A DNA stretch of 64,000 nucleotides, taken from positions 1,123,501 through 1,187,500 of the forward strand of contig NZ_CP022110.1 of the NCBI RefSeq assembly GCF_000730165.1, in the 5' to 3' direction. Shown here in pieces: positions 8,869 through 17,648 of this stretch. Made by a program: the position numbers and the translations under genes. How positions within the stretch are numbered: the first letter of the stretch is position 1; each line of letters opens with the position of its first letter. The notes under the pieces were generated by a model. That model worked only from the letters and a program-made list of their open reading frames with translations. It searched no databases and was not told the DNA's origin. The DNA comes from Nitrospirillum viridazoti CBAmc. Its GTDB lineage: Bacteria; Pseudomonadota; Alphaproteobacteria; Azospirillales; Azospirillaceae.

Positions 8869-10547
8869 GCACTGAGTTTGACGCGATCGTGGTCGGTTCC
8901 GGCATCACCGGGGGCTGGGCCGCCAAGGAACTGACGGAGAAGGGCCTGAAGGTCCTGATGGTCGAACGCGGCCGCATGATTGAGCACGGCAGCGGCTATG
9001 TGACCGAAACGCTGGCGCCCTGGGAAATGCCCTTCCGGGGGGAGGGCGACGCGGCGCTCTACGCCCGCGATTTCGCCGTTCAGTCCAAGAACCGGCATTT
9101 CACCGAGTTCACGCAGAACCATTTCGTGAACGACAGGGACAACCCCTATTCAGTGGCCGAGGGCACGGAGTTCAATTGGTGGCGTGGCTACCAGCTGGGC
9201 GGGCGCTCCCTGACCTGGGGGCGGCAATCCTACCGCATGAGCGATTATGACTTCGGCGCCAATAAGAAGGATGGCCACGGCAGTGATTGGCCCATCCGCT
9301 ATGCCGACCTGGCGCCCTGGTATGATCATGTGGAACGCTTCATCGGCGTGTCCGGCCAGGCGGAGGGCGTGGCCTCCCTGCCCGATGGTGTCTACCAGCC
9401 GCCCATGGCCCTGAACGTGCTGGAACGCTACGCCAAGGGGATCATCGAGCAGCGCTGGCCCGACCGGCGCCTGACCATCGGGCGCACCGCCAACCTGACG
9501 CAAGAGAAGGAGGGGCGGTCCGCTTGCCAATATCGCTCCATCTGCGCGCGCGGCTGCTCCTACGGCGCTTATTTCAGCACCCAGAGTTCCACCCTGCCGG
9601 CGGCGCAGAGGACCGGCAACCTGACCCTGATCACCGACACGGTGGTGGAGCGGGTGGACTACGACGCCCGGACGCGGCGGGCGACCGGCGTCTCGGTCCT
9701 GAATGTGAAGACGGGGGAACGGCGGCGGCATACCGCCCGCATCGTTTTCCTTAACGCCGGCGCCTTCAACACCAACCACCTGCTGTTGCGTTCAGGGTCC
9801 GACGCCTTCCCCACCGGGTTGGGCAATTCCAGCGGCCTGCTGGGCACCCACATCATGGACCACGCGACCACGGTGGGTGCCGTCGCGCTGTTCGACCGCT
9901 TCCAGGACCGCACGACCTATGGCAACCGGCCCACGGGGGTGGTCATCCCGCGCTTCCGCAACCTGGATCGTCAGGAGGGTGATTTCCTGCGGGGCTACAG
10001 CTTCCAAGGCGGCGCCTTGCGCAGCACCTGGACGCGGGCCAAGCGTGAGGCGGGTGTGGGCGCGGACTTCAAGGCCGCGATGCGCGGCCCCGGCGGCTGG
10101 CGCATGGTCCTGGTTTCCTTCGCGGAAAGCCTGCCGCGACCCACCAACCGCCTGACCCTGGACCTGAGCAAGACCGACGCCGTGGGCGCGCCGCTGCTGA
10201 AGATCGATTTCAGCCACGGCGAGAACGAGCGGAAGGCGCTGGCGGACGCGGGGCGGGAGGCCAGCGCCATGCTGACGGCGGCGGGGGGCAAGGTCGTCCT
10301 GTCGCTGGACCGGCCCGGTGCGGGCGGCAGCGCCATTCACGAAATGGGTGGCGCCATGATGGGTGACAACCCGCGCACCTCCGTCACCAACCGCTGGAAC
10401 CAACTGCACGATGTGCCCAACGTCTTCGTCAGCGACGGCGCCGCCATGGCCTCGTCAGCCTGCCAGAACCCGTCGCTCACCTATATGGCGTTGACAGCCC
10501 GGGCCTGTGATGCCGCTGTGCGCTTGTTACGGGAGGCCAAAATCTAG
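8865..10547 (+). CDS. GMC-family FAD oxidoreductase (sugar/polyol dehydrogenase large subunit)
   Basis: This 560-residue flavoprotein has the FAD-binding GSGITGGWAAKEL near residue 10 and a C-terminal GMC region with HEMGGAMMG and the late segment SDGAAMASSACQNPSLTYMALTARAC. It lacks its own signal peptide and probably rides to the periplasm with the Tat-tagged partner encoded by the overlapping upstream gene (ATGA at 8865-8868). It should oxidise a sugar, polyol or aldonic acid and pass electrons to a membrane cytochrome. It closes the TonB receptor-dehydrogenase unit. Confidence 0.9.
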   Translation: MSTEFDAIVVGSGITGGWAAKELTEKGLKVLMVERGRMIEHGSGYVTETLAPWEMPFRGEGDAALYARDFAVQSKNRHFTEFTQNHFVNDRDNPYSVAEGTEFNWWRGYQLGGRSLTWGRQSYRMSDYDFGANKKDGHGSDWPIRYADLAPWYDHVERFIGVSGQAEGVASLPDGVYQPPMALNVLERYAKGIIEQRWPDRRLTIGRTANLTQEKEGRSACQYRSICARGCSYGAYFSTQSSTLPAAQRTGNLTLITDTVVERVDYDARTRRATGVSVLNVKTGERRRHTARIVFLNAGAFNTNHLLLRSGSDAFPTGLGNSSGLLGTHIMDHATTVGAVALFDRFQDRTTYGNRPTGVVIPRFRNLDRQEGDFLRGYSFQGGALRSTWTRAKREAGVGADFKAAMRGPGGWRMVLVSFAESLPRPTNRLTLDLSKTDAVGAPLLKIDFSHGENERKALADAGREASAMLTAAGGKVVLSLDRPGAGGSAIHEMGGAMMGDNPRTSVTNRWNQLHDVPNVFVSDGAAMASSACQNPSLTYMALTARACDAAVRLLREAKI

Positions 10548-10863
10548 GGCGTGTAGGCATCGCGCGGAGCAGTGTTCCCGCGTTGCCCGGCGATAGATGG
10601 TGGGCGCAAGTTTTTGCCCTGGCCGGAAAAGCTGCCTTCTTTCAAGAGCCGGGACCGTGAGTGCCATAGCTGGCGGCATTTTAATGGTTGGAGAATATTT
10701 ATATCAATGAAATCAATTTGTTGCCGGTTCTGTTAATCATTGGGAGGAATGAGGGGCGAAGGTCAGGTTCTCCCTGATGGACCGACCGCAGCGCGGTCGG
10801 TCCGTAACGACTGCATCAGCATCGCCGCGACTTGACTGATGCGAATCCCTTTTCGCGCCCTGC
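10548..10863. other. Intergenic stretch between convergent genes, no gene seen
   Basis: This gap separates the end of the GMC oxidoreductase gene from the end of the convergent VOC gene. An AT-rich patch lies at about 10680-10740. The only structured element is a perfect inverted repeat described separately. No coding region is supported. Confidence 0.5.
10779..10803. terminator. Perfect 11-bp stem hairpin between convergent genes (possible terminator)
   Basis: The arms GGACCGACCGC (10779-10789) and GCGGTCGGTCC (10793-10803) pair perfectly around a 3-base loop. The site lies downstream of both convergent genes. No U-tract follows on either strand, so intrinsic termination is uncertain. Confidence 0.45.
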
Positions 10864-11394
10864 TCAGTCCTCGTCCTGCCACCTGCGCAGATCCGTCTGC
10901 TCATGATAGGCCATGCGGTCGGGCGTGGTGATGAATTCCATCGTCGTGCCCCACGGCATGCGGCAGTAGCAAACCTTGTTTCCAGGACCTTTTTCGGTTG
11001 CATAGGGAATGGCGCGCGGCGCGGTGAGGGGGGTGCCTCCCGCCCTCTCGAAGCGCTCGACTGATGCGTCGATGTCATCGGTGTAGAGAGCGAAGTGCGT
11101 GATGCCGAAATCGCTCGCCCGGATCGGCTGGGCTTGCTCGGGACCGTGCATTTCGAAGAGCTCGATATCGGGTCCGGTCCCGATCTTGACCATCGCCTGC
11201 GCACGCACGACCGTTCCGGGGAAAGCGCCGACGGCCCGCTCGAATTCCGGTCCCTGGCGCGGCGGATCCCGCGGCCCGAAGGACTGGTAGATCACCTGGC
11301 CGCCGAAAGCTTCGACCAGGAACGATTTTGCGGCTTCGATGTCGGGCACCGTGATGCCGATATGGTTGACGCCGCGAATGACGGGTGCGGTCAT
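10864..11394 (-). CDS. VOC-superfamily (glyoxalase/dioxygenase-like) protein
   Basis: This 176-residue protein shows the paired beta-alpha-beta modules of vicinal-oxygen-chelate proteins: the first begins GVNHIGITVPDIEAAKSFL (about residues 8-26), the second ITHFALYTDDIDASVERFERAGG (about 97-119). Conserved His and Glu residues (VNHIG, IELFE, ITHFA, MEFI) could form the metal site. The reaction cannot be told from sequence. The ribosome binding site AAGGAG precedes the ATG at 11394. It is the last gene of a minus-strand catabolic set with a hydrolase, an SDR and an EthD protein. Confidence 0.82.
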   Translation of the reverse strand: MTAPVIRGVNHIGITVPDIEAAKSFLVEAFGGQVIYQSFGPRDPPRQGPEFERAVGAFPGTVVRAQAMVKIGTGPDIELFEMHGPEQAQPIRASDFGITHFALYTDDIDASVERFERAGGTPLTAPRAIPYATEKGPGNKVCYCRMPWGTTMEFITTPDRMAYHEQTDLRRWQDED

Positions 11395-11457
11395 GACGGT
11401 CTCCTTGGCTATTTATTCGATTCATCGCCAGGCCCACGACGACGCGGGCGCCGAGTT

Positions 11458-12306
11458 TCAATTGGCCTTGAGGAACTCGATCAGGGCGGCGGCGACGTCA
11501 TCCGGCCGCTCGTCCGCGACATAGTGGCTGCACCGCGCGATCGACCCGCCCGTCACATGGGTGGCGAACTCCTTGAGCATCGGCACCATCTGCGCACCGA
11601 ACCGCTGGTCCCCACCCAGGCCAAGCACCGGGATCTCGAGCGGTTGCTTCTTGTATTCGAGCGCGGTTGCATGATCGGCGGCGAGGGTGCGGTACCACTC
11701 CATGCCGCCGCGGGTGCGGCCAGGAAGCGCCATCGCCTTGGCGTAGATCTCGATGTCCACCGGATTGAAGGTGCTGTGATCGTAGAACCGCTCTGCCATG
11801 AAGGTTGAAACATAGTCATATTCACGGCCATGAATCAGGCGTTCGGGTAGGTCCCGGTTCATATGGAAGCTGAAGTGCCAGAGCCTTGCGGTCGTCGCCT
11901 CCCATCCGGTCCAGCCGGGAAGCGGAACGTCGAGGACGGCCAGGTGGGTGACAGCCTCCCGATAAATGGCGGCCTGCGGCAACGCCACCATTCCGCCAAT
12001 GTCATGGCCGCACACGGCATAGCGTTCATGCCCAAGGGCAACCATGACCTCGTGCGCGTCGCGCGCCATCGTCGCCTTGTCATAGCCGTCGAGCGGGCAG
12101 TCGGAAAAGCCCGCGCCGCGCAGATCCATGGCCACCACGCTGAAATGCTCGGCCAGCAGCGGCATCACATGGTGCCATTCCCACCATGTTTCCGGCCAAC
12201 CATGAAGCAGAAGGATAGGCGGGCCTGAGCCCCCCGTGACGGCGTTGATCTTGATGCCATTGACCGGCACCAGCTGCTGGGAAAACCCTTTCAAGGTTGC
12301 GATCAT
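11458..12306 (-). CDS. Alpha/beta-fold hydrolase, epoxide hydrolase/dehalogenase type
   Basis: This protein of about 282 residues has an HGWPETWWEWHHVMP oxyanion-hole segment and the nucleophile elbow VCGHDIGGMV, with aspartate as nucleophile. Aspartate here points to epoxide hydrolases and haloacid/haloalkane dehalogenases rather than esterases. The late catalytic His is probably in RCSHYVADERPDDV. ATG 12306 (preceded by GGAAAG) is chosen; an in-frame TTG at 12336 would add 10 residues but has no visible ribosome binding site. It lies between SDR and VOC genes on the same strand. Confidence 0.85.
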   Translation of the reverse strand: MIATLKGFSQQLVPVNGIKINAVTGGSGPPILLLHGWPETWWEWHHVMPLLAEHFSVVAMDLRGAGFSDCPLDGYDKATMARDAHEVMVALGHERYAVCGHDIGGMVALPQAAIYREAVTHLAVLDVPLPGWTGWEATTARLWHFSFHMNRDLPERLIHGREYDYVSTFMAERFYDHSTFNPVDIEIYAKAMALPGRTRGGMEWYRTLAADHATALEYKKQPLEIPVLGLGGDQRFGAQMVPMLKEFATHVTGGSIARCSHYVADERPDDVAAALIEFLKAN

Positions 12307-12356
12307 GATCGCTTTCCAGTCGATGTTGACGTTCAACCAGGGCCCGCGGCCGGTGC

Positions 12357-13181
12357 TCAGGGCTGGCCGAAATCGGTGGCGATCGTGATGTCGCGCCAGG
12401 CGTCGATATCGCTGCGGAAGGAAGCGAGCTTTCGCTCAGCGATCGAATGTGCGATCGGGCCGAGCGGCAGATGAAGCGGGGCGTCATCGGCATCCACTGC
12501 TTGCAGGATCACCGCGATCGCCTTGTCGGGATCGCCCGCTTGATTGCCGTTGTTGGTTTCGCGATAGTGCTCGCGCGAGCTCGCGGCGTATTCTGGCATC
12601 TTGTTGGCCGCCATCGTGATCGAACGGCCAAGGAAATCTGTGCGAAAAGGCCCAGGCTCGACGATCAGCACGCGGATGCCAAACGGCTTTAGTTCGCCGG
12701 CGAGCGCTTCGGAAATCCCTTCCACGGCGAACTTGGCGGCATTGTAATATCCGCCACCGCCGCCGCCCGCGATACCTGCGCCGGACGACATGTTGACGAT
12801 CGTCCCGCCCGAACCTCGCAGGACGGGCAGGGCTGCTCTGGTGGTTTCGATCAGACCGAAGACGTTCACCTCGAACATCGGCCGATATTCTTCGGGCGAA
12901 CCTTCCTCGATGGCGCCGAACAGTCCGTAGCCGGCATTGTTCACGAGCACGTCAAAGCCGCCGAATGTCTCGACTGCCTTTGCGACCGCGGCTTTGGCTG
13001 CCGCCGCATCCGTCACGTCGAGCGGTAAAGTGATCATACGGCCGCCGAAAGGCTCAGCCATTTCTTCGATCGTTTTGACATCGCGGGCCGTGGCGATGAC
13101 GCGATCGCCCCGCTGTGCCGCAGCGAGCGCGAGCCGCTGGCCAAAGCCGCTTGAGCAGCCGGTGATGAGCCAGGTTTTCAT
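12357..13181 (-). CDS. Short-chain dehydrogenase/reductase
   Basis: This 274-residue classical SDR has the cofactor motif TGCSSGFG (about residues 7-14), the NNAG motif (about 88-91), catalytic Ser in NMSSGAG and YxxxK as YNAAK (about 150). The arginine after the first motif (TARD) suggests NADP preference. The ATG at 13181 follows CGGAGA. It is part of the minus-strand catabolic group; the substrate is unknown. Confidence 0.9.
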   Translation of the reverse strand: MKTWLITGCSSGFGQRLALAAAQRGDRVIATARDVKTIEEMAEPFGGRMITLPLDVTDAAAAKAAVAKAVETFGGFDVLVNNAGYGLFGAIEEGSPEEYRPMFEVNVFGLIETTRAALPVLRGSGGTIVNMSSGAGIAGGGGGGYYNAAKFAVEGISEALAGELKPFGIRVLIVEPGPFRTDFLGRSITMAANKMPEYAASSREHYRETNNGNQAGDPDKAIAVILQAVDADDAPLHLPLGPIAHSIAERKLASFRSDIDAWRDITIATDFGQP

Positions 13182-13226
13182 TATATTTTCTCCGAAGTGT
13201 TTTCAGACGACGCCAAGCTGTCGCCG

Positions 13227-13424
13227 TTATGAACCGCCGGACAGCATCGTGAAGACTGCGTCAGCCTCGAATGCATCCGCCGCGAGCCTGACCAGCGTTA
13301 CTCCGGGAACGCTTTCCTGGGCGACCTTGCTCCGGTTCCAGGCCCGCACGTCCTGGCCGGCCTTCGCCAGGTTCAGGGCCATTGCCGAGCCCATACCGCC
13401 GAGTCCGATAAATCCGATCTGCAT
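13227..13424 (-). pseudogene. Truncated 3-hydroxyisobutyrate dehydrogenase-like gene (N-terminal remnant)
   Basis: The 65 codons encode only the start of the NAD-binding domain of the beta-hydroxyacid dehydrogenase family: IGFIGLGGMGSAMALNLAK (residues 3-21) is the dinucleotide-binding loop. The family is normally about 290 residues; here the frame stops after MLSGGS, at the point where the Rossmann fold would continue. The ribosome binding site CAGGAG is intact, so a short peptide may still be made. The next gene (SDR) starts 46 bp on, which suggests that an internal deletion removed the rest. Confidence 0.75.
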
Positions 13425-13517
13425 GGTCTGTCTCCTGTTGCTCAGATGAGAGCCGGCACAGAGTCGGACGCGGGCTGCCGGGCGGCCGTCAGGCCGAGAC
13501 CCGGGCCGATGCGCTGC

Positions 13518-13820
13518 TCAGAGCGGCTTCACGATGCTGCGCTGCGGTTTGACGGCGGTGACGGTGTCGACATCCGCCATGACCTGGGCGGTTTCCGACG
13601 AATTAAGCGCCGTTTCCATGGCGGCCTCGTCGCGGAAGTTGACGACGCCAACCGCGATTAGCCCGGCGCCATCACCTTGCGGAAAGAACCCGCCGGCACT
13701 GACAAGCCCATAAGGCCCCCAGCTTTCCCGCACGAGCGGGAAGTGCGCGTTGATCCAATGATCGCGGTCGAACGGCGTTTGCTCGTCGCCCGCATAGGTC
13801 ACCAGCATCGTGATCATCAT
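13518..13820 (-). CDS. EthD-family small protein
   Basis: This 100-residue protein resembles the ferredoxin-fold EthD/dimeric alpha-beta barrel family: ITMLVTYAG, then DHWINAHFPLVRESWGPYGL, where the family usually has HwxxxHxPL. EthD-like proteins accompany degradation enzymes and some are cyclases or isomerases. ATG 13820 is preceded by GAGGA with correct spacing; the upstream ATG 13832 has none. It is first in the minus-strand group and divergent from the LysR gene. Confidence 0.75.
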   Translation of the reverse strand: MMITMLVTYAGDEQTPFDRDHWINAHFPLVRESWGPYGLVSAGGFFPQGDGAGLIAVGVVNFRDEAAMETALNSSETAQVMADVDTVTAVKPQRSIVKPL

Positions 13821-14072
13821 CGAAGTCCTCATTTGCGAGCATCGCAGCGGGGGCGCCGCGTTCTGCTACCGCTTCGGAAAATCTCTCTGCTCAGTCCGGA
13901 CGAACTTCCCTTGGGTTCCACAGCCGGGGCGACCCAAGCGGCCGCCCTCATGGGGCGGGGAATCCACGGAGGGACGCACCTCCAGACGACAACAAGTATC
14001 TAGGTGTTTAGATTTGTTCTTTGGACTGACATAAATGTACTCTCGTCGTTCAGTTTTGTGCGGGTGGTGGCG
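13821..14072. promoter_or_regulatory. Divergent EthD/LysR control region with perfect dyad
   Basis: A perfect inverted repeat ATCTA-N6-TAGAT lies at 13998-14013, about 60 bp before the LysR start, in DNA clearly poorer in GC than its surroundings. This is where a LysR-type protein would bind to control itself and the divergent catabolic genes. The assignment to this LysR is inference. Confidence 0.5.
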
Positions 14073-14933
14073 ATGGAATGGAGTGACGTCAGAATCTTCC
14101 TCGCCATTGCACGATCCGGCACGCTCGGCGGCGCCGCGCGTTCTCTTCAGACAAGCCATCCGACCGTCGGCCGGCGCCTCCGCGCCCTTGAGCAGGCGAT
14201 CGGTCACACGCTTTTTCAGCGGACTGCGGACGGCCTTGTTCTGACTGAAGAAGGCCATGGGATCATCGCGCTGGCGGAGCAGATGGAAGAAGGCGCGCTG
14301 GCCATGGAGCGCCGGCTTGCGGGGCAGGAACAGAATCTCAAAGGCAGTCTGCGCATTTCATCAGCGGACTGGTTCGGGGCCTATGTGCTGCCTCCGATCC
14401 TGGCGGATTTCTCGAAAGCCTATCCCAACGTGGACGTCGAAATCCTGACCGGCACACGCTTGTTCAACCTCGCCCAGCGGGAGGCCGACGTCGCTTTTCG
14501 TATCGTTCCGTTCGACACTGCCGATGTCGTTCAGCGGCGGCTCTTCAGGCTCGAATACGGCGTTTACATCGCTGAGGAGGCGCCGGATCCCAAATATGGC
14601 GATGGGACTGGTTTTCGGCTGATCACCCATGACACATCCACGGGCCACTTTCCTGATATCGCGTGGCTCATCGAGAGTTTCCCCAATGCGAGACCGGTCC
14701 TGCGATCGAACAACCGCAACGTCCAGGGGCGCATGTGCAGGCAAGGCGTCGGCATCGCTGTCCTGCCGCGCGTGGTCGGCAATCAGATCCCGGGTATCCG
14801 CAGACTGGAACTGCCGACGCCGCCGCCAGCGCGAGACATTTGGATGGGATACCATCGGGACCTACGGCGTCTTCAGCGTCTCCGCGCGTTCATCTCGATG
14901 GTATTGGACCACCTCGTGAACGCGACCGCATGA
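14073..14933 (+). CDS. LysR-family transcriptional regulator
   Basis: This 286-residue protein has an N-terminal winged helix-turn-helix (MEWSDVRIFLAIARSGTLGGAARSL, then HPTVGRRLRALEQAIGHTLF, residues 1-55) and a periplasmic-binding-protein-like effector domain from about residue 90. The ATG at 14073 fits the family start better than an in-frame ATG 69 bp upstream. It is divergent from the EthD-hydrolase-VOC genes, which it probably controls. The effector is unknown. Confidence 0.9.
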   Translation: MEWSDVRIFLAIARSGTLGGAARSLQTSHPTVGRRLRALEQAIGHTLFQRTADGLVLTEEGHGIIALAEQMEEGALAMERRLAGQEQNLKGSLRISSADWFGAYVLPPILADFSKAYPNVDVEILTGTRLFNLAQREADVAFRIVPFDTADVVQRRLFRLEYGVYIAEEAPDPKYGDGTGFRLITHDTSTGHFPDIAWLIESFPNARPVLRSNNRNVQGRMCRQGVGIAVLPRVVGNQIPGIRRLELPTPPPARDIWMGYHRDLRRLQRLRAFISMVLDHLVNATA

Positions 14934-15059
14934 TGTGCGGCCGGGAAATGACCCAAGGTCCCCGGAGAAACACCAAGATCGCTGTAGTGGTCTCAGCCGG
15001 TTGCTCTTCGGTCATGCAGTGCCGGTTGCCTGGAATTCGATCAGGGTCGCATGCTGCGC

Positions 15060-15227
15060 TTAGCGATCAAGGAAGGCCTTGAGGAACGGTATGCTGATCC
15101 CGCTGGCGCCGACCACCGGCACGGGCAGCTTGGGATAAGCTTCCAGGTCGTGGATGTCCTGGTCGACGGTCTGGTACCATCCGTTCCCGGTCCTCATCGC
15201 GCCCAGGGCCCCGAGCGGCCGCCCTTT
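15060..15227 (-). pseudogene. Remnant of an alpha/beta hydrolase gene
   Basis: About 56 codons read GALGAMRTGNGWYQTVDQDI followed by a KLPVPVVGASG segment. This resembles the stretch of epoxide-hydrolase-type proteins that joins the cap domain to the strand before the catalytic acid. Neither the nucleophile elbow nor the final His region is in frame nearby, so it looks like a decayed fragment. The rest of 14934-15407 holds nothing I can support except the ribosome binding site of the next gene. Confidence 0.4.
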
Positions 15228-15407
15228 AGATGACGAAGCAGGCACGCCGGCTGGGAAATCGCGCCATAGCGCCACCAATGATGGGTGCGCTGCAACAAAG
15301 GGCCGGAATAGGCGTTGCATGGGAGGGGGGGACACCCCATGCTCATGGCGACACCAGCGGGAATTCGTTCCCTTCAACGGTGATCAGCAGTCCGGCCGGA
15401 GGTATTG

Positions 15408-16250
15408 ATGGAAATTCGCGTCGGTTGTCTGATGACCTATGAACTGGCGCAGGCCACGCCCATAATCCTTATGCTGAATGTCCATGCGTCGCGGGTGGCA
15501 GACTTGGCGCAACCGGACACGGTGGTGACGATTCCGCCGGTGCCCATGGCTGGATACCACGACGGCTTCGGCAACTGGTGCACGCGGCTGGTGGCGCCGG
15601 CCGGCCGTTTCGTCATCCGGACTGATGGCGTGATCCGTGATAGCGGCCAATGGGAAACCCCCCATATCGATGCCCGCCAAGTCGCGATCCCGGATCTCAC
15701 TCCGGATACGCTGGTTTTCCTGCTGGGCAGCCGCTACTGCGAAACCGATCTTCTATCGGAGACTGCCTGGTCGTTGTTCGGGCAGTCGCCACCCGGCTGG
15801 GCGCGGGTACAGGCCATTTGCGATTACGTGCATGACCACATTACCTTCGGCTATGAGCATTCGCGGGCCACACGCACGGCGGCCGAGGTTTTCAAGGAAA
15901 AGCACGGAGTCTGTCGCGATTATGCGCACCTGGCACTGACCTTCTGCCGCTGCCTCAACATCCCCGCACGGTACTGCACGGGCTACATCAGCGATATCGG
16001 CTTGCCGCAGCCCCATGCTCCCCAGGATTTCGCGGCCTGGATTGAAGTCTTTCTGGAGGGCCCGTCCGGCGGACGTTGGCATGTCTTCGATCCGCGCAAC
16101 AACGATCCCCGCATCGGCCGCATATTGATGGCCCGGGGCCGCGACGCGGCGGATGTGCCGCTGTCGCTTACCTTCGGCCAGCATACCCTCGCGGGCTTCC
16201 AGGTGACGGTCGAAGAGGTCGTGGCGTCCCACGATCCACACGCGACCTGA
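15408..16250 (+). CDS. Transglutaminase-like cysteine protease family protein
   Basis: This 280-residue protein has an N-terminal beta-rich domain and then the transglutaminase core: catalytic Cys in KEKHGVCRDYAHLAL (about residue 169), His in the AAWIEVFLEG region and Asp in WHVFDPRNN. The family includes peptidases and amide-bond enzymes often linked to polyglutamate or ATP-grasp systems, but no such partner is next to it here. The ATG at 15408 is preceded by CGGAGG. It is convergent with the SYLF gene. The substrate is unknown. Confidence 0.88.
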   Translation: MEIRVGCLMTYELAQATPIILMLNVHASRVADLAQPDTVVTIPPVPMAGYHDGFGNWCTRLVAPAGRFVIRTDGVIRDSGQWETPHIDARQVAIPDLTPDTLVFLLGSRYCETDLLSETAWSLFGQSPPGWARVQAICDYVHDHITFGYEHSRATRTAAEVFKEKHGVCRDYAHLALTFCRCLNIPARYCTGYISDIGLPQPHAPQDFAAWIEVFLEGPSGGRWHVFDPRNNDPRIGRILMARGRDAADVPLSLTFGQHTLAGFQVTVEEVVASHDPHAT

Positions 16251-16292
16251 GTTCCGGAAGGTTTCACGCGACCTGGTCGGTTCAGGATACGC

Positions 16293-16886
16293 TCAGTTGG
16301 GCTGCCAGCCGGTCTTATATATCCTTGTCCCCTCGATACCGACGCGGACCGTGGCGCCGTGCCGGTCGAAGACGAAGGCGTAGGCGTCGTCCGCCGGGTC
16401 TACGGAAGGGCTCGGGGCCGTATCCTCGTTCACCACCACGGGGGTCGGTCCTATGCCGAATTCCCAGCCCTTGCCGTCATAGGCATATGTCTCCGCCTTT
16501 GCCGTCATCAGGAAAACCACGTAGCCGTAGGCGGGGACCGGCGATTGTCGGGAAGAAGCCTCGGACTCGTAGTAGCCCTCCACCAGGGTTCCCCGTTTCA
16601 GGATGCCTTCGCCCCTCATCTGGCCGCCCGGCTTGGCGGTCTTCAGCATACTGGGGAAAATCAGCACGGACCGGGCCTTCCGGGACAGGGTGTCTGCCGC
16701 CGGGCTCGCTTTGCACAGGCGGCGCAGGGCCAGGTCCGCGTCCCTGTCGAGGTCGGCTTTCGTGAGCGCGATGGCCGCAGGCGCCCACGTTGATGCCATC
16801 GCGGCGGCAACGATCGGAAAAATGGTGAGAAGGTGCCGCCGGGACGGATCGGTTGACGCGCGTCCCATGCTGTCGCGATCACTCAT
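16293..16886 (-). CDS. SYLF/YSC84-type lipid-binding domain protein, exported
   Basis: This 197-residue protein has a hydrophobic export signal (LLTIFPIVAAAMASTWAPAAIA, about 20-42), then a SYLF-like domain: KARSVLIFPSMLKTAKPGGQMRGEG and YGYVVFLMTAKAE, with the family's glycine-rich beta pattern. The SYLF domain binds phospholipids; bacterial exported forms are little studied. The start at 16886 overlaps the stop of the upstream small gene by four bases (ATGA), so the two are co-transcribed. Confidence 0.8.
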   Translation of the reverse strand: MSDRDSMGRASTDPSRRHLLTIFPIVAAAMASTWAPAAIALTKADLDRDADLALRRLCKASPAADTLSRKARSVLIFPSMLKTAKPGGQMRGEGILKRGTLVEGYYESEASSRQSPVPAYGYVVFLMTAKAETYAYDGKGWEFGIGPTPVVVNEDTAPSPSVDPADDAYAFVFDRHGATVRVGIEGTRIYKTGWQPN

Positions 16887-17125
16887 TGCGGATATCCATT
16901 CTCCGCTGTCGGAGGAAGGGGAATGGGGCGGGAATAAAGGGTCCTCCCGTCCGCGTCGCTGATCGCCAGAAAGTCGGGGTGCTGGGGCATATCGAGGGTG
17001 TGCGCCATGGACCAAGCCAATTTGACCGCGTCATTAAGGTCGACCACGTCGACCACTTCCCGGCCGACCACCGCATGGGCGTCGTCCTGGGGCCGGGTGC
17101 GGTAAAATTCGATGATGGCTTTCAT
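16883..17125 (-). CDS. Small conserved hypothetical protein
   Basis: This 80-residue protein starts at ATG 17125 after AGGAAACCGCC, an excellent ribosome binding site. It begins MKAIIEFYRTRPQDDAHAVV and contains VDLNDAVKLAWSMAHTLDMP and FLAISDADGRTLYSRPIP, giving an alpha/beta pattern with a final strand of the kind seen in small ferredoxin-like folds. I do not recognise the family. It overlaps the SYLF gene by four bases. Confidence 0.7.
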   Translation of the reverse strand: MKAIIEFYRTRPQDDAHAVVGREVVDVVDLNDAVKLAWSMAHTLDMPQHPDFLAISDADGRTLYSRPIPLPPTAENGYPQ

Positions 17126-17154
17126 GGCGGTTTCCTGCGGTCGCTGCGAACCCG

Positions 17155-17562
17155 TCATGCCGGACGATATGTGCCCTTACGGGACGGGGCGTCGGGGACT
17201 TTGGGTGCCGCATTCGGTTTACCCGCGGCCCTCTCCGGCGCGGGCGGAGGCGTCTCCTGTTGCTTGGGTTTGCGGATTTCGCGATTGCCGCGCCTCTTTT
17301 CCTTGGACAAGGCGAGGCCAGCCAGCAGGAGGCTGCTTTGCGCGACCATGCGCTCATGGGGCTCGCTGTCGTTTCGGATACGGTATTGCGGTGAATCGTC
17401 CCGTGCCGGAAGTTTTTCCGTGACGCGATAGACATCCGCGAACCGCAGCGGTTGCCCGAACCTGAACTTCAGATGGACGAGTTGTCCTACCGCAAAGAGA
17501 TGTGCCGCTGGGCCACGAAAGCGGGAGCTGCCACCTGGTTGGTGAGAATTTGTGGTGGTCAT
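17155..17562 (-). CDS. Small basic hypothetical protein, cut off from its leader by IS66
   Basis: This 135-residue protein has a beta-rich middle (FAVGQLVHLKF, then FADVYRVTEKLP and PQYRIRNDSEPHERMVAQSSLL, about residues 20-80) and a basic, proline-rich tail with many KR/KP pairs. It shares this layout with the protein at 21461-21748 on the far side of the insertion sequence, so the two are paralogues. An IS66 element sits one base upstream of the ATG plus its 8-bp target duplication, which removes the original AAGGA site. The gene may be silenced. Function unknown. Confidence 0.7.
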   Translation of the reverse strand: MTTTNSHQPGGSSRFRGPAAHLFAVGQLVHLKFRFGQPLRFADVYRVTEKLPARDDSPQYRIRNDSEPHERMVAQSSLLLAGLALSKEKRRGNREIRKPKQQETPPPAPERAAGKPNAAPKVPDAPSRKGTYRPA

Positions 17563-17563
17563 G

Positions 17564-17571
17564 GGTTGATC
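17564..17571. repeat. Left 8-bp target site duplication of the IS66 element
   Basis: GGTTGATC lies directly before the left inverted end and is repeated exactly at 20749-20756 after the right end. IS66-family elements generate 8-bp duplications, so this marks a real transposition event. Confidence 0.95.
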
Positions 17572-17648
17572 GTAAGCGTCAGCGCAGCCCCGCCTTCCCA
17601 TGGCGTTATTGATGGGCATGCTTGCCGCTCGGCTTGAGTGGTGGACGC

